The notes under the pieces are model-generated. The model was not told the origin of the DNA and did no database searches. It saw only the letters and a program-made list of their open reading frames with translations. 64,000 nt of DNA, from NCBI GenBank assembly GCA_025403435.1, contig CM046341.1:12609219-12673218 (forward strand), read 5' to 3'. Each line of letters opens with the position of its first letter. Position 1 is the stretch's first letter. Of the stretch, positions 45,086 through 56,202 are shown piece by piece. The position numbers and the translations under genes are program-made. Source of the DNA: Artocarpus heterophyllus (taxonomy: Eukaryota > Streptophyta > Magnoliopsida > Rosales > Moraceae).

Positions 45086-45954
45086 AAAATATTGCTGAAC
45101 GCATCCATTATAGTGCAAAAAAATATGATCAATGGATTCTTCAGCAGAATTGCACAGACGACAACATGAGGCCGTACCAAAGTCATAAAGTTTATAATTG
45201 TCCTCTATGTAGAGCCGATGATATTTTTGTCGTAAATTTTAAACGAAAAATTGGTTAGAATTATAAAATATAATAAATTGTGTTCATAAACAAACTTTCA
45301 ATTGTATTATTTATGGGAAGTTGAAAATTTTATGCGTTTTTTTAAATAAAAAAGGCAAAAGACCAAAACAAGAAATATGAAGGAAGCAGGTCAAAATTTT
45401 TAAGGAATAAATTATTAGGCCAAAGTTGGATTATTAAATTAAATAGGCCATTTAGGTGTAAACATGTTTCTAACATAAATAAGATTCCAAAATTACCCCT
45501 TAGTATCTTATTTATTCTCCTTTCTCTCTGAACTATCGTCCTGTCAATTGAAAGCAGCTCTCTCTCTCTCCTCGCCGTTGCTCTCTCCACTAGAGCACCG
45601 TCGTAGAAGCCAGCGAAGTGGCTGATCAAGTCTTGTAATGGCAACGATTATGGAAAGCATCACGACGGCGAGATTTGCGCAAGAACGAGGCTTTCAAGCT
45701 CTCTTCTCCCGATCTTCTCTAGTGTCGTGTGATTGGGCAGTCGCAATGACAAGGTTTGACACAAGGATAATGATGAGTCTCTATCGTGACCTTACGTCAA
45801 GGTTTTCTGTGCTGGTCGCCGTAGAGGTTCTCCACGCACGTCGCCACCATGCAGTCATAAAGTCGAAGACTAATTTCATAAATAAATTTTTTAGGACTAT
45901 TGACAACGTATGGTGGCTGAGATTTGGATTTGTAATATGTAAATAGCAAAAACC
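45086..45954. other. first SPH-array unit, disrupted; hypothetical frame only
   Basis: The block near 45305-45370 (ATTGTATTATTTATGGG, GGCAAAAGACCAAAA) matches 46663 and 53806 and marks the start of a duplicated unit. About 580 bp of unrelated GC-richer sequence then interrupts it. A 102-residue open frame (45638-45946) lies in that insert; it has no motif I know, and I do not call it a gene. Confidence 0.4.
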
Positions 45955-46540
45955 TTGAAATATTAAAAACTTAACTTTGACTCAAATTTTTAACTTATTT
46001 TCTCCATTCATTGCCATAAGAGATACAAACAAATACCATGAATTTGAAACATTTTCACCACTTTATTGAGGTTAAATTTATAAAAATGGTAGACATAATG
46101 TTTACCATATCATACCAATTAAGCACTAATTACTTTGAGGATTAATGGAATAAATTTGTCTTTAGATAGCTATCACGTACAATTTTATATCACTCACACT
46201 AAAGTGTAACGCTAAATCTAGTCAAATTGAATCTCATTCTATGAAATATTAAAAACTTAATTTTGACTCAAATTTTTAACTTTTTGATTCCATTTATTGC
46301 CATAAGAGATACAAACAAATACCATGAATTTGAAACAGTTTCAGACCTTTTATTGAGGCTAATCCCATAAAAATGGTAGACATAATATTTACCATACGCT
46401 CTACTCAAAAAAAAAAAATTTACCTTACACACTTAACATCATACCAATTAAGCACCAATTACTTAGCCATATATAGGGCGCATAATAAAAAACCTAGTGC
46501 CTCCACAATCCAAAAATTCATTACCAAACAACATAAAAAT
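45955..46540 (+). repeat. duplicated SPH upstream regions (units A and B)
   Basis: AATATTAAAAACTTAA at 45959 and at 46245 open two tandem copies of the same upstream block, sharing ATTGCCATAAGAGATACAAA, CAAATACCATGAATTTGAA, AAAAATGGTAGACATAAT and CATACCAATTAAGCAC. The same block recurs near 47536 (unit C) and, more diverged, near 54551 (unit D). The first copy has no gene behind it. Confidence 0.85.
46469..46475 (+). promoter_or_regulatory. TATA box of SPH unit B
   Basis: CATATATAGGGCGC, aligned with CATTTATAGGGCGC of unit C (47729); about 65-70 bp before the ATG. Confidence 0.5.
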
Positions 46541-46616
46541 GAAATTAGTCCTTCAAATTATACGACTAGTACAATTCCTTGTACTCTTGACCACATATAT
46601 CACAAGTATTATTTGA
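46539..46616 (+). pseudogene. SPH relic, unit B: signal peptide only
   Basis: MKLVLQIIRLVQFLVLLTTY-ITSII then TGA. This is the same signal peptide as in the units at 47809 and 54824; the mature SPH part is missing. Downstream from about 46660 the sequence is already that of the next unit, so the gene was cut by the duplication joint. Confidence 0.85.
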
Positions 46617-47730
46617 GAGAACTACAAAATGTAGTTTTACTTGCATTCCCAAACAATTTAAACTGCATTATTTTTTGAAAATAGGAAAAGTTATGCGTTT
46701 TATGAAAAACAAAGGCAAAAGACCAAAAAAAAAAAAAAAAAAAAAAGACTCAACCTACTTCTATATATACCAAAAAAAAACCAAGTACCAACTATTTAGC
46801 ATTTAAGGTCCCTCAAGAAAAGAAAATAAACATATATACCATTTAAAACATTAATTTGTCAAACTTCTTCCTCACAATTAATTCATACCATATGTAAACT
46901 ACCGGATGTGCATATAACCTCATGAGTCAGAGCCATTGCCATTGCAATTAAAGAAATTTGTCTTCCTGATAACCACTGAAAAGGTTGCTGTTTTTGTTCG
47001 GAAGTCATAGTTATCTAATTATTAAACATTTTGAGGCAAATAATACTCTTCTTTAGCAAAAGAAAGTGAAAAGATAACCATTTCACATTGGAAGATTTTG
47101 ACGAAAGGGCCAAAAAAAATTTCTAATTGGGTAAACGGCCTCTTTTTTTTTGGCACCAAAAAACACGTTTTTCTATGTAGGTAAACTATCCCAGTTTTTT
47201 TTTTTTAAAAAAAGAAAATGATTGTAGCAGGATAAGGAACCTCAACAGAATGAAAAAAAAAAAAAAAAGGAACAGTTTTGATGTCTAAAAAGCCTTTTTT
47301 TTGTGCCAAAAATTGTCCAAAAAAAAGGACCATTTACCAAAAAGAATTTTGCTAGAGGCGATTTTTAAAAATCCCTCCACCACATTCTCTAAATTTATCA
47401 GCTTTTTTAAGGATTGATAGAAAAAAAATTGCCTTTAATTTTAGCTTTTAGATAGTTAGCGCGTACAATTTTTTGTGAGTTGCACTAAAGTGTAACGCTT
47501 AATCTCCTCTGACAATTGAATCTCATTCTAAGAAATATTAAAAACTTATTTTTGAATCAAATTTTAACTTTTTTACTCTACTTATTGCCATAATAGATCC
47601 AAACAAATACCATGAATTTGAAGCATTTTCACATCTTTATAATGAGGATAAACCCATAAAAATGGTAGACGTAATATTGACCATAAAAATTTTAGCATCA
47701 TACCAATTAAGCACCCATTACTTCACCATT

Positions 47731-47740
47731 TATAGGGCGC
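47731..47740 (+). promoter_or_regulatory. TATA box of SPH unit C
   Basis: ATTTATAGGGCGC about 80 bp before the ATG at 47809, aligned with the same motif in unit B. Confidence 0.5.
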
Positions 47741-47808
47741 AAACTCAAAACCCTAGTGCCTCTACAACCAAAAAGTTTTCTCTTTAAGCATTACCAAACA
47801 ACACAAAA

Positions 47809-48592
47809 ATGAAACTTGTCCTCCTAATTATACTCCTTGTACAATTCCTTGTGCTCTTGATCACATTAACGACAAGTGTTATTAAAGAAGAAAGCTTTTA
47901 AAAACAGAAGGCATATGTGAGCATCGTCAACCATCTGAGTCCAGGCTTGGACCTAACCACACATTGTAAGTCAAAAAACGATGACCTAGGAATCTGAGTA
48001 GTCCCCCATGAAAGAAACTTCTCATTTGATTTACGACCAAATTTTTGAGGAACCATGCTCTTCTTCTGCAGCATGGAATGGAAGGACACCCCGCCCAAGC
48101 ACTTTGACATCTATGTTTCCCCCAAGCATTTGACACAGCTTCTGCTTACGCTTTTAGTCAATAAAAGAAGAGAACTAAAAACTATAGCTTTTCATTAAGT
48201 ATTTAGAACCATATTTTTAAAGGAGCTTTAATGGGTCAAAATGATTTTAATTATTTTTAAAAGTTACAAAAATATTATATTTAAGCTTATAATGTACTAT
48301 TGATACTATGGTACAAGTTTCAAGTTTATTTCAAAAGTGCTTTTTTAAGAAGTTACATTTTATGGCTTTAACATAAAACACTTCTGAGAAGCAAAAGCTT
48401 TTCTGACAGTTCATCCAAACATTTTCAAAAGCAGTTTTTTGACCCAGAAACCCAAAAGCAGCTTTTAAGAAGTCCTCTCAAATAGGCCCTAGGACAAGTA
48501 CAGTTGCTACCTATTGGAGCATCAAACCTAGGGGCCCTTGTATGTTCGATTTTGAGATTCACAATTATGACTTTTGTTATCCCTGGTGGTAA
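47809..48592 (+). pseudogene. SPH pseudogene, unit C, split by an insertion
   Basis: One frame starts with the signal peptide MKLVLLIILLVQFLVLLITL and gives YVSIVNHLSPGLDLTTHCKS, NFSFDLRPNF, GTMLFFCSMEWKDTPPKHFD and IYVSPKHL. In-frame stops occur at about 47899, 47998 and 48049. About 360 bp of foreign sequence (48132-48492) follows, then the missing end YWSIKPRGPCMF, IHNYDFCYPWW and TAA at 48590. Both halves match unit D (54824-55248), which has no insert. Known family role: small secreted protein. This copy is dead through several stops and the insertion. Confidence 0.88.
48132..48492. mobile_element. small transposon inserted in SPH unit C
   Basis: Separates two halves of an SPH reading frame. 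Its right end, read inversely, is CTAGGGCCTATTTGAGAGG, ACTTCTTAAAAGCTGCTTTT; the left side has AGCTTCTGCTTACGCTTTTA. Such AGCTTCTGCTT / AAAGC-rich elements are common hAT-like MITEs in plants. The exact ends and target duplication were not resolved. Confidence 0.6.
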
Positions 48593-49840
48593 AATATATT
48601 TGGTTTGCTTTGTTTGGCCTTAATATGTACTAGGCTACTATAGCTCTTTGCAATTGACTAGTACTGAATAAAAAGTGATATGTCAAAATTTAATTGCTGT
48701 GGATTTTCTTTTAGTTTTCATATAATGTTAATGCAGCTATTTTTTTTATGCATAAGCATAACCAAGTTAATTTTTTCAATGTTAGGCACAAATAATTTTG
48801 TCTTTTTTTTTAACGTTTGCGAACAGTCAAAACTGACACGTCACAATAATTTTCTTATATTTACACCGCAACTTTTTATTTAAGGTACCCCAAAATATTT
48901 AAAATATAAAATTATTGTCTCTTTAATATCAAAAGCTAACGTGATTCTACAAATACCCTTATTGTCTCTTTAGTGCCCAAGAACATTAATATAGGGGTGT
49001 ACAAACCGGACAACCTATTTTTCATAGCGTTGAAGATGGTGTAAAATTCAATTTAAAAAATTTTCAAAAACTTTGATGTAAAAAAAAATTAATTAAAACC
49101 TGCCGCCTGGTATTTTTGCTATTCTTATGAAACCCATGCCTCCAACATCTCACAATAAAAAGCTCAAAAGGAATCAAATCAGAATTTCTACCGATATCGA
49201 CAACAAAAAGTCCTTATTAGGAAACCCAAAAAAAAATAACAAAGAGGGAAAAAATCTCTCTAATAATCTAATTTCAATAAGTATTTGGTGTATATAAGTT
49301 CAATTATAGAATTATATGAAATTTGATATTAGAAATAAAACAATGTTACCATCTAAATATTTTTAAAAAACCTCAATAAGAACTTGGGTTGTGAATATAA
49401 TTTCCCTTAACGCAATTAGAAGTTTTTGAGCAGAAATGATAGAGAGGGATTGAAAGCCCATCCACATTTTCCATGTACGTGTAAAACCCACGCATCAAGA
49501 ATATTCCTTTTTCGTTTTTTTTTTTTTAACTTTCTAAGCGCTTTTTCAACAAAAATAATTGCACGAACAGATCTTGTAGTGTATGTGGGACATGGCATTT
49601 CAATCGTTTGATGGTGCTTTTACCAATTTTTATTTTAACATCTTTAAAACACATATATGTGCTCACCATGCAATCTAGCATTCAAATCTTCTTTTGTTGA
49701 GCTCTATCTTGAAGTCCTTGTGTCTTTGCTATGTTCCGACTTCCAATAGCAAAGAAAGACTTTTCCTCTCGTAAATCATGAATATTCCAAAAAAAAAAAA
49801 AAAAAGGAAGGCATCACAGACAGGATTTTCTCTTTTTTCT
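48593..49840. other. downstream part of unit C, AT-rich, no gene
   Basis: Blocks near 49417-49470 (AGAAGTTTTTGAGCAGAAAT, GAAAGCCCATC) align with 55660-55710 in unit D, so the duplication extends past the gene. No ORF with a motif. Confidence 0.55.
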
Positions 49841-50835
49841 AAAATAATGGCCTCTAATAGGGTTTTGTGAGAGTGCTCTGCACCACCCCCTCTCTTTCTC
49901 GGACCAGACGTCAGCGCCAGTTTCAAGCTTGCTGTCCGAATGTCTAGTCTATGACAGGGGCGGATGAAATGGATGGGGCTTGGAGGGGACATAACCATGA
50001 ACAGAAGTGGCGTGTTGTTTTGTCGGGGAAGTGAGATCAAGGATCTGGCGGAGGTCGGGGCTGACGGGGTGGGGGGTAGGCCTTGGGCAATACTAGCTAA
50101 GCAGGTATTTGAGTCCAGGGAGGCTGAAGGTTGGACATTCCGAGATGAAACCAGGAAGATCGGGCCAGAAGGCGGTCGGCGGGGAAGGTGGGGAAAAAGA
50201 GGAAAGATCCAATTATGACCGGACCGGGTAGCGGCGGGGGAGGTCATACTTGCTAGTTTTCTTTTGTTCATCGGGGCTGACCTGGATCTGAGATTGATGC
50301 CCACTAAATCGGCTATAGGAGGTAGAGCTCGTCTGATTGCTAGCCAAACCACGGATCACCAGGACCTATATAGATAGTGGAAACGATTTACTCGCTTGTG
50401 TTTGGATGTTATCTCTCTTCTTTTAGTATTGTTTGATGTTTGTCTAAGCCTGTTTGGACTAAAGGGGTGGTTTCCACCCTCTGTTTTTGTTAAGTTTGTA
50501 ATTAAGGAGGTGGGCTCAGTTTGTATTTGGCACCCATGGATTAGATTTGAATATAGGCCAGGTTGTGTGCATCCTCTTGGAATAGTCCATCAACTGTAGT
50601 GGTTTATTTTAATGAGTCGTTGATGAGCTCTATGCTGGGTGTCGAGGGGACCTTTCCTCTTAGTCTCAATGCCATCTTTTGTGCCCGTGTTTCATTTGAT
50701 TTTACAAGTGGATCTAGTCATTTGTACGGGATCTTTAGACCCTATAGCGGGCAGTCTTATGCAACTTTATTTGTACTATTTTTATTCGAATGAAGTTTCA
50801 TTTTGCTGGAAAAAAAAGAAAAAAATAAAGAATTT
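49841..50835 (+). mobile_element. probable LINE 3' end with poly-A tail
   Basis: A GC-richer segment is followed by a T/G-rich stretch rich in TTTGTTTGG-like runs (50396-50790). It ends in TGAAGTTTCATTTTGCTGG plus an A-rich tail at 50808-50835, as plant L1 3' ends do. I see no RT motif, so it would be 5'-truncated. A 207-residue minus-strand frame in the GC-rich part has no family motif. Confidence 0.4.
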
Positions 50836-51505
50836 ATAACTATGACGTGCATATTAGAACTAAAGCTACACCTGTAGCAATGTGGGACAAAAGAGTTGGA
50901 GTCCTTAAAAATACATGACAAAATCCAAACAATTAATTACAAATATTAAAGGCACTCACTAATTTCTTCTTTGGTTTGGATATCACTATATATTGGATTT
51001 ACTGTTGGTTTTGGAAAACAATTTAGCAAAAATGTTGTTATGGTACGTAATGTATATAATAAAAGTTTTTGACATATTATAAATTATATTAATTTAACAC
51101 TAAATAAATATATATAAAACTTTGCTTAATCGGTTGATGAGAGGTGATTAGGAAAGTCATGTTCCAAAGATGTTCTCTATAAATGAAACCATCGTCTTCC
51201 TTTGTTAGTCCTCGACTCCAGGATGAACAAACTTATGGGTGTTTAAGGAATTAAGGTTTTTATGGATCAGTCGACTAACGTTTAATCATCCGCTAATCTC
51301 AATACATGAGCAAAATGCGTCTCAAGATGAAGAACTTTTATTCTCTCTCTTTCTCACTCTACATACCTATGGAAGGTGCTTTTGGTAGACTATTCTTAGT
51401 CTCATCAAGACTCATTAGTGCCTTTTTAATGAATAGAGGATATCTCCTTTATTTTAATTTAAATATTAAATATTTAATGAAAATAAAATAGAATATTTTC
51501 TCTTT
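50836..51505. other. AT-rich spacer, no gene seen
   Basis: No repeat ends or ORFs of substance recognised. Confidence 0.5.
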
Positions 51506-51509
51506 CCTT

Positions 51510-52700
51510 ATACTGTGTTAGGCACCACATACATACAAATCCCATATTCATGTGTGGTGCCAATTCGAGGAGAAGGAGGAAAGAAAAATCTATTTGTTAC
51601 ACAATCTTATTTGTTTCCAAATTTAACTTTATTTGAATTAAATCATATTTATTCAAATTTGGAAAATCTAAACATGGAAACTAGGTAATCAAGCTTTGGA
51701 CTGCACAATAATGGACTTTCCCTCATTACTATGCACAGCACACAGGCAGTGTGTCTTCTAAAATTAATTATATTTATTATTAAATAATCTCATTATTTTA
51801 TAATTATAAATTAATTCGTAATTAATTTATTTTGAGTGATATTTAATTTAGAATTCTATAATTATAAATTAGTTAGTTAGACTAATAATTCTGTTTGTCC
51901 AAATAGTATTTCAGAGATGGCGAGGGGACTAATGAAACCCCAATTTCAAGCTCTAAGAAAATCAATATATTAATTAAACTCTTTTATTAATACATCTCTC
52001 TTTTATTAATTCCAATGTAACTTTGATAAATATTTGGAATCGCACTCTTGAAATTATAGATATATGATTACTCATTACTTAGAGTCGTTTATTTGATATA
52101 GCCATAGCTTATAAGCCGATTCACCATAAATAATTCATAATTAGAGTTAGGTAAAATCCATTAACTTTTTTAATTACTTCTTTATCCTTGAGTACCATTA
52201 TTCTCTAATAAATAATAAATTCATCAACTTAATCACGAATTGAGCACTTTTATCATTCAGCTCTGAATCAATACTCAAGAGAATTATTTATCTGCTTTCA
52301 TTAGAGAATGAATAGATTCCATCTTGTAATATTAACATTTCCAGCTACTTACTTCATTATGCCTCTAAAATACAAGGAATAAGATTAGATTCTCAAATCC
52401 ATACCAAGTAAATCAAAAGATATAATTCATAAATAGGAGTCTACTATTAACTGAGGATTAAGATCATCTTATATATGACCATTGGTCGATGTGATTAGAA
52501 CTTGCTATATTTAACGAAAAGTATTAACTATTCATATCACGTCATGTCCCTGTCCTACATAATCTCATTATATATAGTGAACTATATTAATGGTTCTTAT
52601 AAGACTTTTTCATTCTTAATAGAAATAACATATACTAGTAATGCTCAATTAAAGATTCTATACTTTAATTAAACAATTAATTGATTGATTTCCTCTATTT
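51510..52700. repeat. possible solo LTR of a copia element
   Basis: About 1.2 kb of unique-looking AT-rich DNA with blocks such as GGGGACTAATGAAACCCCAA, CATGTCCCTGTCCTACATAA and repeated AATTATAAATTA runs, which I associate with long copia LTRs. It abuts an SPH relic at 52701. No partner LTR, no defined ends; weak. Confidence 0.3.
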
Positions 52701-52890
52701 GGGGCATTACTCTATTTTACTGCCAGATGCAATGGACAAAGCGACAATCCATGCTTCTTTGAAATTTACGATGGACGTAGGGACAAGCACAGGTGCAGCA
52801 TGCGCAAGCGGAAGATAAGAGAGAACGGTCATTGTATGTTTATATGAGACCATTAAGTATGATATTTGTTATTCTTGGAATAATAATTCA
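52701..52890 (+). pseudogene. SPH relic, C-terminal half only
   Basis: The frame from 52701 reads NGQSDNPCFFEIYDGRRDKH, RCSMRKRKIRENGHCMF. The C-terminal part (SDICYSWN-like, 52858-52890) lies in a shifted frame. It is nearly the same as the 3' half of the relic at 57315-57749 but lacks everything before the second conserved cysteine. It is bordered by the possible LTR on the left. Confidence 0.8.
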
Positions 52891-54044
52891 AATCTCTAAA
52901 CGATATTGGGTGCTTAAGTAATTAATTTGTAATATTTTCTATGTGAATGAATAATGATGTTTTTGTTCACATCACAATAGCGAATTGCAGGCTTAGTGTA
53001 CACGTTCACTGTTGAGTCTTAAGTACAAATCTAAAAAACGTATATAAATTAAAAATAAATTACTTACATATAAATGATTGACAGAGAAATACGAAACTTT
53101 TAGCATCGAATCTTGTTGTTTTCATGTTTGCTATTTCTTGTCGTTTATTCAATGATTTTGCTTCTTAGGTTGGAAGAACGTTAAATACAAACTCTTTTTT
53201 CGTAATCTCTTTTAGGTATTACCCTATGTATTTTATATGTGTCATCTTGATAAACACACTAAACAACAAGTCACTTTTTCAACAATATTTACAAGCCCGT
53301 CATCCCTCTTTTCTAAGCTTAAATTTGAAACTTCTAATTCCATGCAGACTTCTTTTTTCTTTTTTTTGTTCACAATTTTATGCACCAGTTTGTTCTCTTG
53401 TTAAGGGAAAAAAAAAAAGTCATCTCTTTGCGTTTTTACTAGTAACTTACAAGTTTGGACTTAGTTTTTTCAATCCAAACTGACCCCTAAATTTAACATC
53501 CTTTGACAATTTAAAAGGAATGAGAATTCTCATAAGTTCCATCTTTTAAAGTTTGTTTTTTTTATAAATGATCATACATGTTTAAGTATAGCATAATTTA
53601 AACATGTAATATGTGTGATAGTATGGTTTAACTTTTGTAAATGCAGCATAAATAAACATATTTTCTTAAAGTATAGTATGACATGACATGTAAATTTCTA
53701 TTCATGAGTGTCCTTGTATTATACTCAAAATTAGTCAGTCCCAAAAAAAAAAAAAAAATCGTTAATCTGCTTGTGTAGAGTTTCTTCAAATGTTAGGCAA
53801 ATAAAATTGTATTATTTATTGAAAGTAGGAGAAGCTATGTGTACTACACCAAAAAAAAAGCAGCGGGGTACAATTTTCTGGTGGGAACCAAAAAGAAATA
53901 TTCATTGGTGGCTATCTATTTTTAAGTCATCAGATAAGCAAAAAGGTAATTTTAACTAAATTTAATAGCTTTAAAGCATACACAAACAGTTGAGATTCTC
54001 ATCTAAAAGGTGCCAAAAAACACACAACAACCAAACACAAAAAA
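52891..54044. other. AT-rich spacer with a dispersed repeat, no gene
   Basis: It contains a repeat copy at 53570-53695 and, near 53806-53840, the start block of another SPH unit (GTATTATTTATTGAAAGTAG). Confidence 0.5.
53570..53695. repeat. dispersed AT-rich repeat, copy 2 of 3
   Basis: Blocks ATGTTTAAGTATAGCATAAT, AACATGTAATATGTGTG, GCATAAATAAACATA and AGTATGACATGACATGTAA match 57385-57515 and, more weakly, 3010-3130. Confidence 0.5.
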
Positions 54045-54061
54045 AAGACTCAATTTACTAT

Positions 54062-54064
<3 letters not shown>

Positions 54065-54093
<29 letters not shown>
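54065..54093. repeat. (TA)n microsatellite
   Basis: About 14 uninterrupted TA units. Confidence 0.95.
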
Positions 54094-54098
<5 letters not shown>

Positions 54099-54823
54099 CC
54101 AAATGCTAACTATATTACCATATAAGGTCTTTCAAGAGAAGAAAACAAACATATATGCTATTTAAAATATTCATTTGTCAAACTTCTTCCTCATAGTTAA
54201 TTCATTTTACATACACAACTACCCTATATGCATGTAACTTCATGAGTCAAACCTAGAGCTAGAGGGCTATTAAAGATCCTTGTCTTCCTAATAACCACGT
54301 AAAAAGCTAGTGTGTTGTTCACAAGTCCCATATCACAACATTAAACATTTTGAGGCAAATAATACACTTCAATAAAAGAAACTTGAAAAATTAGCTTTTC
54401 GCTTTCTCCATTTTATCAGCCTTTTTAAGGATCGATAAAATAAGTTACTTTTAACTCCTTTTTTTTGGCATCTATCACTTACAATTTTGTATCACTTGCA
54501 ATGAAATATAACACAGTCTCCTTTGACAATAAAATCCCACCATTCTATGAAATATTAAACACTTGATCTGCTCAATTTTTTTAACTTTTTCACTCAATCT
54601 ATTGCCATAGGAGATGCAACCATATACCATGAATTTGAAGCATTTTCACAACTTTATATTGAGGCTAAGCTCATAAAAATTGTAGACATAATATTTACCA
54701 ATACACACTTACCATCATAACACGCAAGCCTCCATACATTCACTAGATGTAGGGAGCAAAATCAAAATCCTAGTGCCTTCAAAACCAAAAAAAATTCTCT
54801 CAAACCATTATCAAAAACAACGA

Positions 54824-55248
54824 ATGAAACTAGTCCTTAAAATACTACTACTACAAATCCTTGTGCTCTTGACCACATTAATCACAAGTGCTATTGAAGA
54901 AAATGGCCCTTCTAGAACCCAAGGTGCATGTGAGCATCATCAATGATCTGAGACCAAATTTGGACCTCACTGCACATTGCAAGTCCAAAGACGACGACCT
55001 AGGAATCCAAATTGTCTCCTATGGAAGCAACTTCTCGTTCCATTTTCGACCGGGATTTTGGGGCAACACGCGCTTCTTCTGTAGCATGGACTGGAAGAAC
55101 AGCCCACCGAACCACTTCGACATGTATGTTGACCCTAGGGATCATGACAAGTGCAGGCGCTACCATTACTATTGGATCTTCAAACCGGGGGGGTCCTTGT
55201 ATGTTTAATTTTAAGACTAACAAGTATGAGCTTTGTTATCGCTGGTAG
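54824..55248 (+). pseudogene. SPH gene copy, unit D, two frameshifts
   Basis: ATG 54824 starts the signal peptide MKLVLKILLLQILVLLTTLI in one frame. The mature part is in another frame from about 54900: KVHVSIINDLRPNLDLTAHC, then DDDLGIQIVSYG, FSFHFRPGFWGNTRFFCSMD, FDMYVDPRDHDKCRRYHYYW and IFKPGG. At 55187-55193 a run of seven G shifts the frame again. One frame stops six residues later, while the other gives the proper family end NFKTNKYELCYRW and TAG at 55246. All conserved cysteines are present when frames are ignored. The TATA box seen in units B and C is lost here (ACTAGATGTAGGG). Either a recent pseudogene or partly sequence error at the G run. Confidence 0.85.
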
Positions 55249-55334
55249 TGAAATATAGATTTACTTGGTTTAGTTTATTTTAGCCTTAAATATGTACTAG
55301 GCTACTATGACTTTTTGTATTTGACTAGTACTAA

Positions 55335-55429
55335 GAGCCCGTTTGTTACGTGGTTTGAATCATTTTGTTACAGTATTTTCTCTCACAAAAATTTAAATCT
55401 TCATTCAAATACTCGAACCAAACGGGCTC
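55335..55429. mobile_element. Tourist-like MITE, copy 2
   Basis: Ends GAGCCCGTTTG and CAAACGGGCTC, flanked by TAA on both sides (55332-55334, 55430-55432). The shortest of the three copies, 87 bp after SPH unit D. Confidence 0.88.
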
Positions 55430-55938
55430 TAAATAAAAAGTGATATGTCAAAGTTTGATTTTTGTGGGTTTTTTTAGCTATATGTGTGTGTGTGTATTTC
55501 ACCGCATAATTTTTTCACGAGTAACTAAGTTAATTTCTTCAATATTAGGCACAATTTTTTTTTCCCTTGGGGATGATCACAAGTCACAAGTGTACAGTAG
55601 TTTGAAGGTTTCATTATAACTGTCATTTTGGGTAATAATAAATATCAATATTAATGTAATTGGAAGTTTTTGAGAAAGGGATGAAAAGGCGGGAATAAAA
55701 GCCCGTCTACATATGAGAAAGGGATGGAATATTCTTTTTTTTTTTCATTTTTCTTTATTTTTTGGCAAGTTTTTGATAGGAACTAAAAAAAGATACGCAC
55801 CAATAGATATTTATATTTTAACTGTTAGATCTAAAAAAATGATTTTAATCAAATCTAAAAGTTTCAAAACGTGTAACGAAGGATTCTAACACTTGACCAA
55901 AAGTAGATAAGTGGATTTCAACTTAAAAAGCATACTAA

Positions 55939-56058
55939 GAGCCCGTTTAGTTTGAGTATTTGAATAGAATATTTGAATGAAGATTTAAATTTTTATGAGA
56001 GAAAATACTGTAGCAAAATGATTCGAACCATGATTCGAACCACGAAACAAACGGGCCC
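55939..56058. mobile_element. Tourist-like MITE, copy 3
   Basis: Ends GAGCCCGTTTAG and CAAACGGGCCC, flanked by TAA (55936-55938, 56059-56061). Opposite orientation to copies 1 and 2, shown by GAGAAAATACTGTAGCAAAA. It ends about 85 bp before the TATA box of the next SPH copy. Confidence 0.88.
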
Positions 56059-56143
56059 TAATAGAGTAAGAAGGCTAAATCTATAGGAGATATGGCAACA
56101 AATAAGATAATCTAGCATACAATTTTTTACTTTTAACTCGCGT

Positions 56144-56150
56144 TATATAA
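56144..56150 (+). promoter_or_regulatory. TATA box of SPH copy E
   Basis: TATATAA within GCGTTATATAAATC, 59 bp before ATG 56203 and 80 bp before ATG 56224. Confidence 0.6.
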
Positions 56151-56202
56151 ATCAACATCAACCTTATATACAACCTCCCACCACATTATCTTGTTTTCTC
56201 TC

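Larger units (their letters stand above)
54045..55790 (+). repeat. SPH array unit D, duplicate of 46740-49520
   Basis: Aligned with unit C from upstream (AAACTTCTTCCTCA, CATGAGTCA, AACATTTTGAGGCAAATAAT) through the gene and beyond it (GGAAGTTTTTGAG). A (TA)n run at 54065-54093 lies in the upstream part. Confidence 0.8.

Noticed and set aside
45638..45946. 102-residue frame starting MATIMESITT
   Set aside because: No family motif, in an insert within a disrupted SPH unit; could be part of a captured gene but I cannot support it as a gene.
49729..50352. 207-residue minus-strand frame rich in Pro, Ser and Arg
   Set aside because: Lies in a GC-rich part of a probable LINE 3' segment, with low-complexity composition and no motif; likely a shadow frame.
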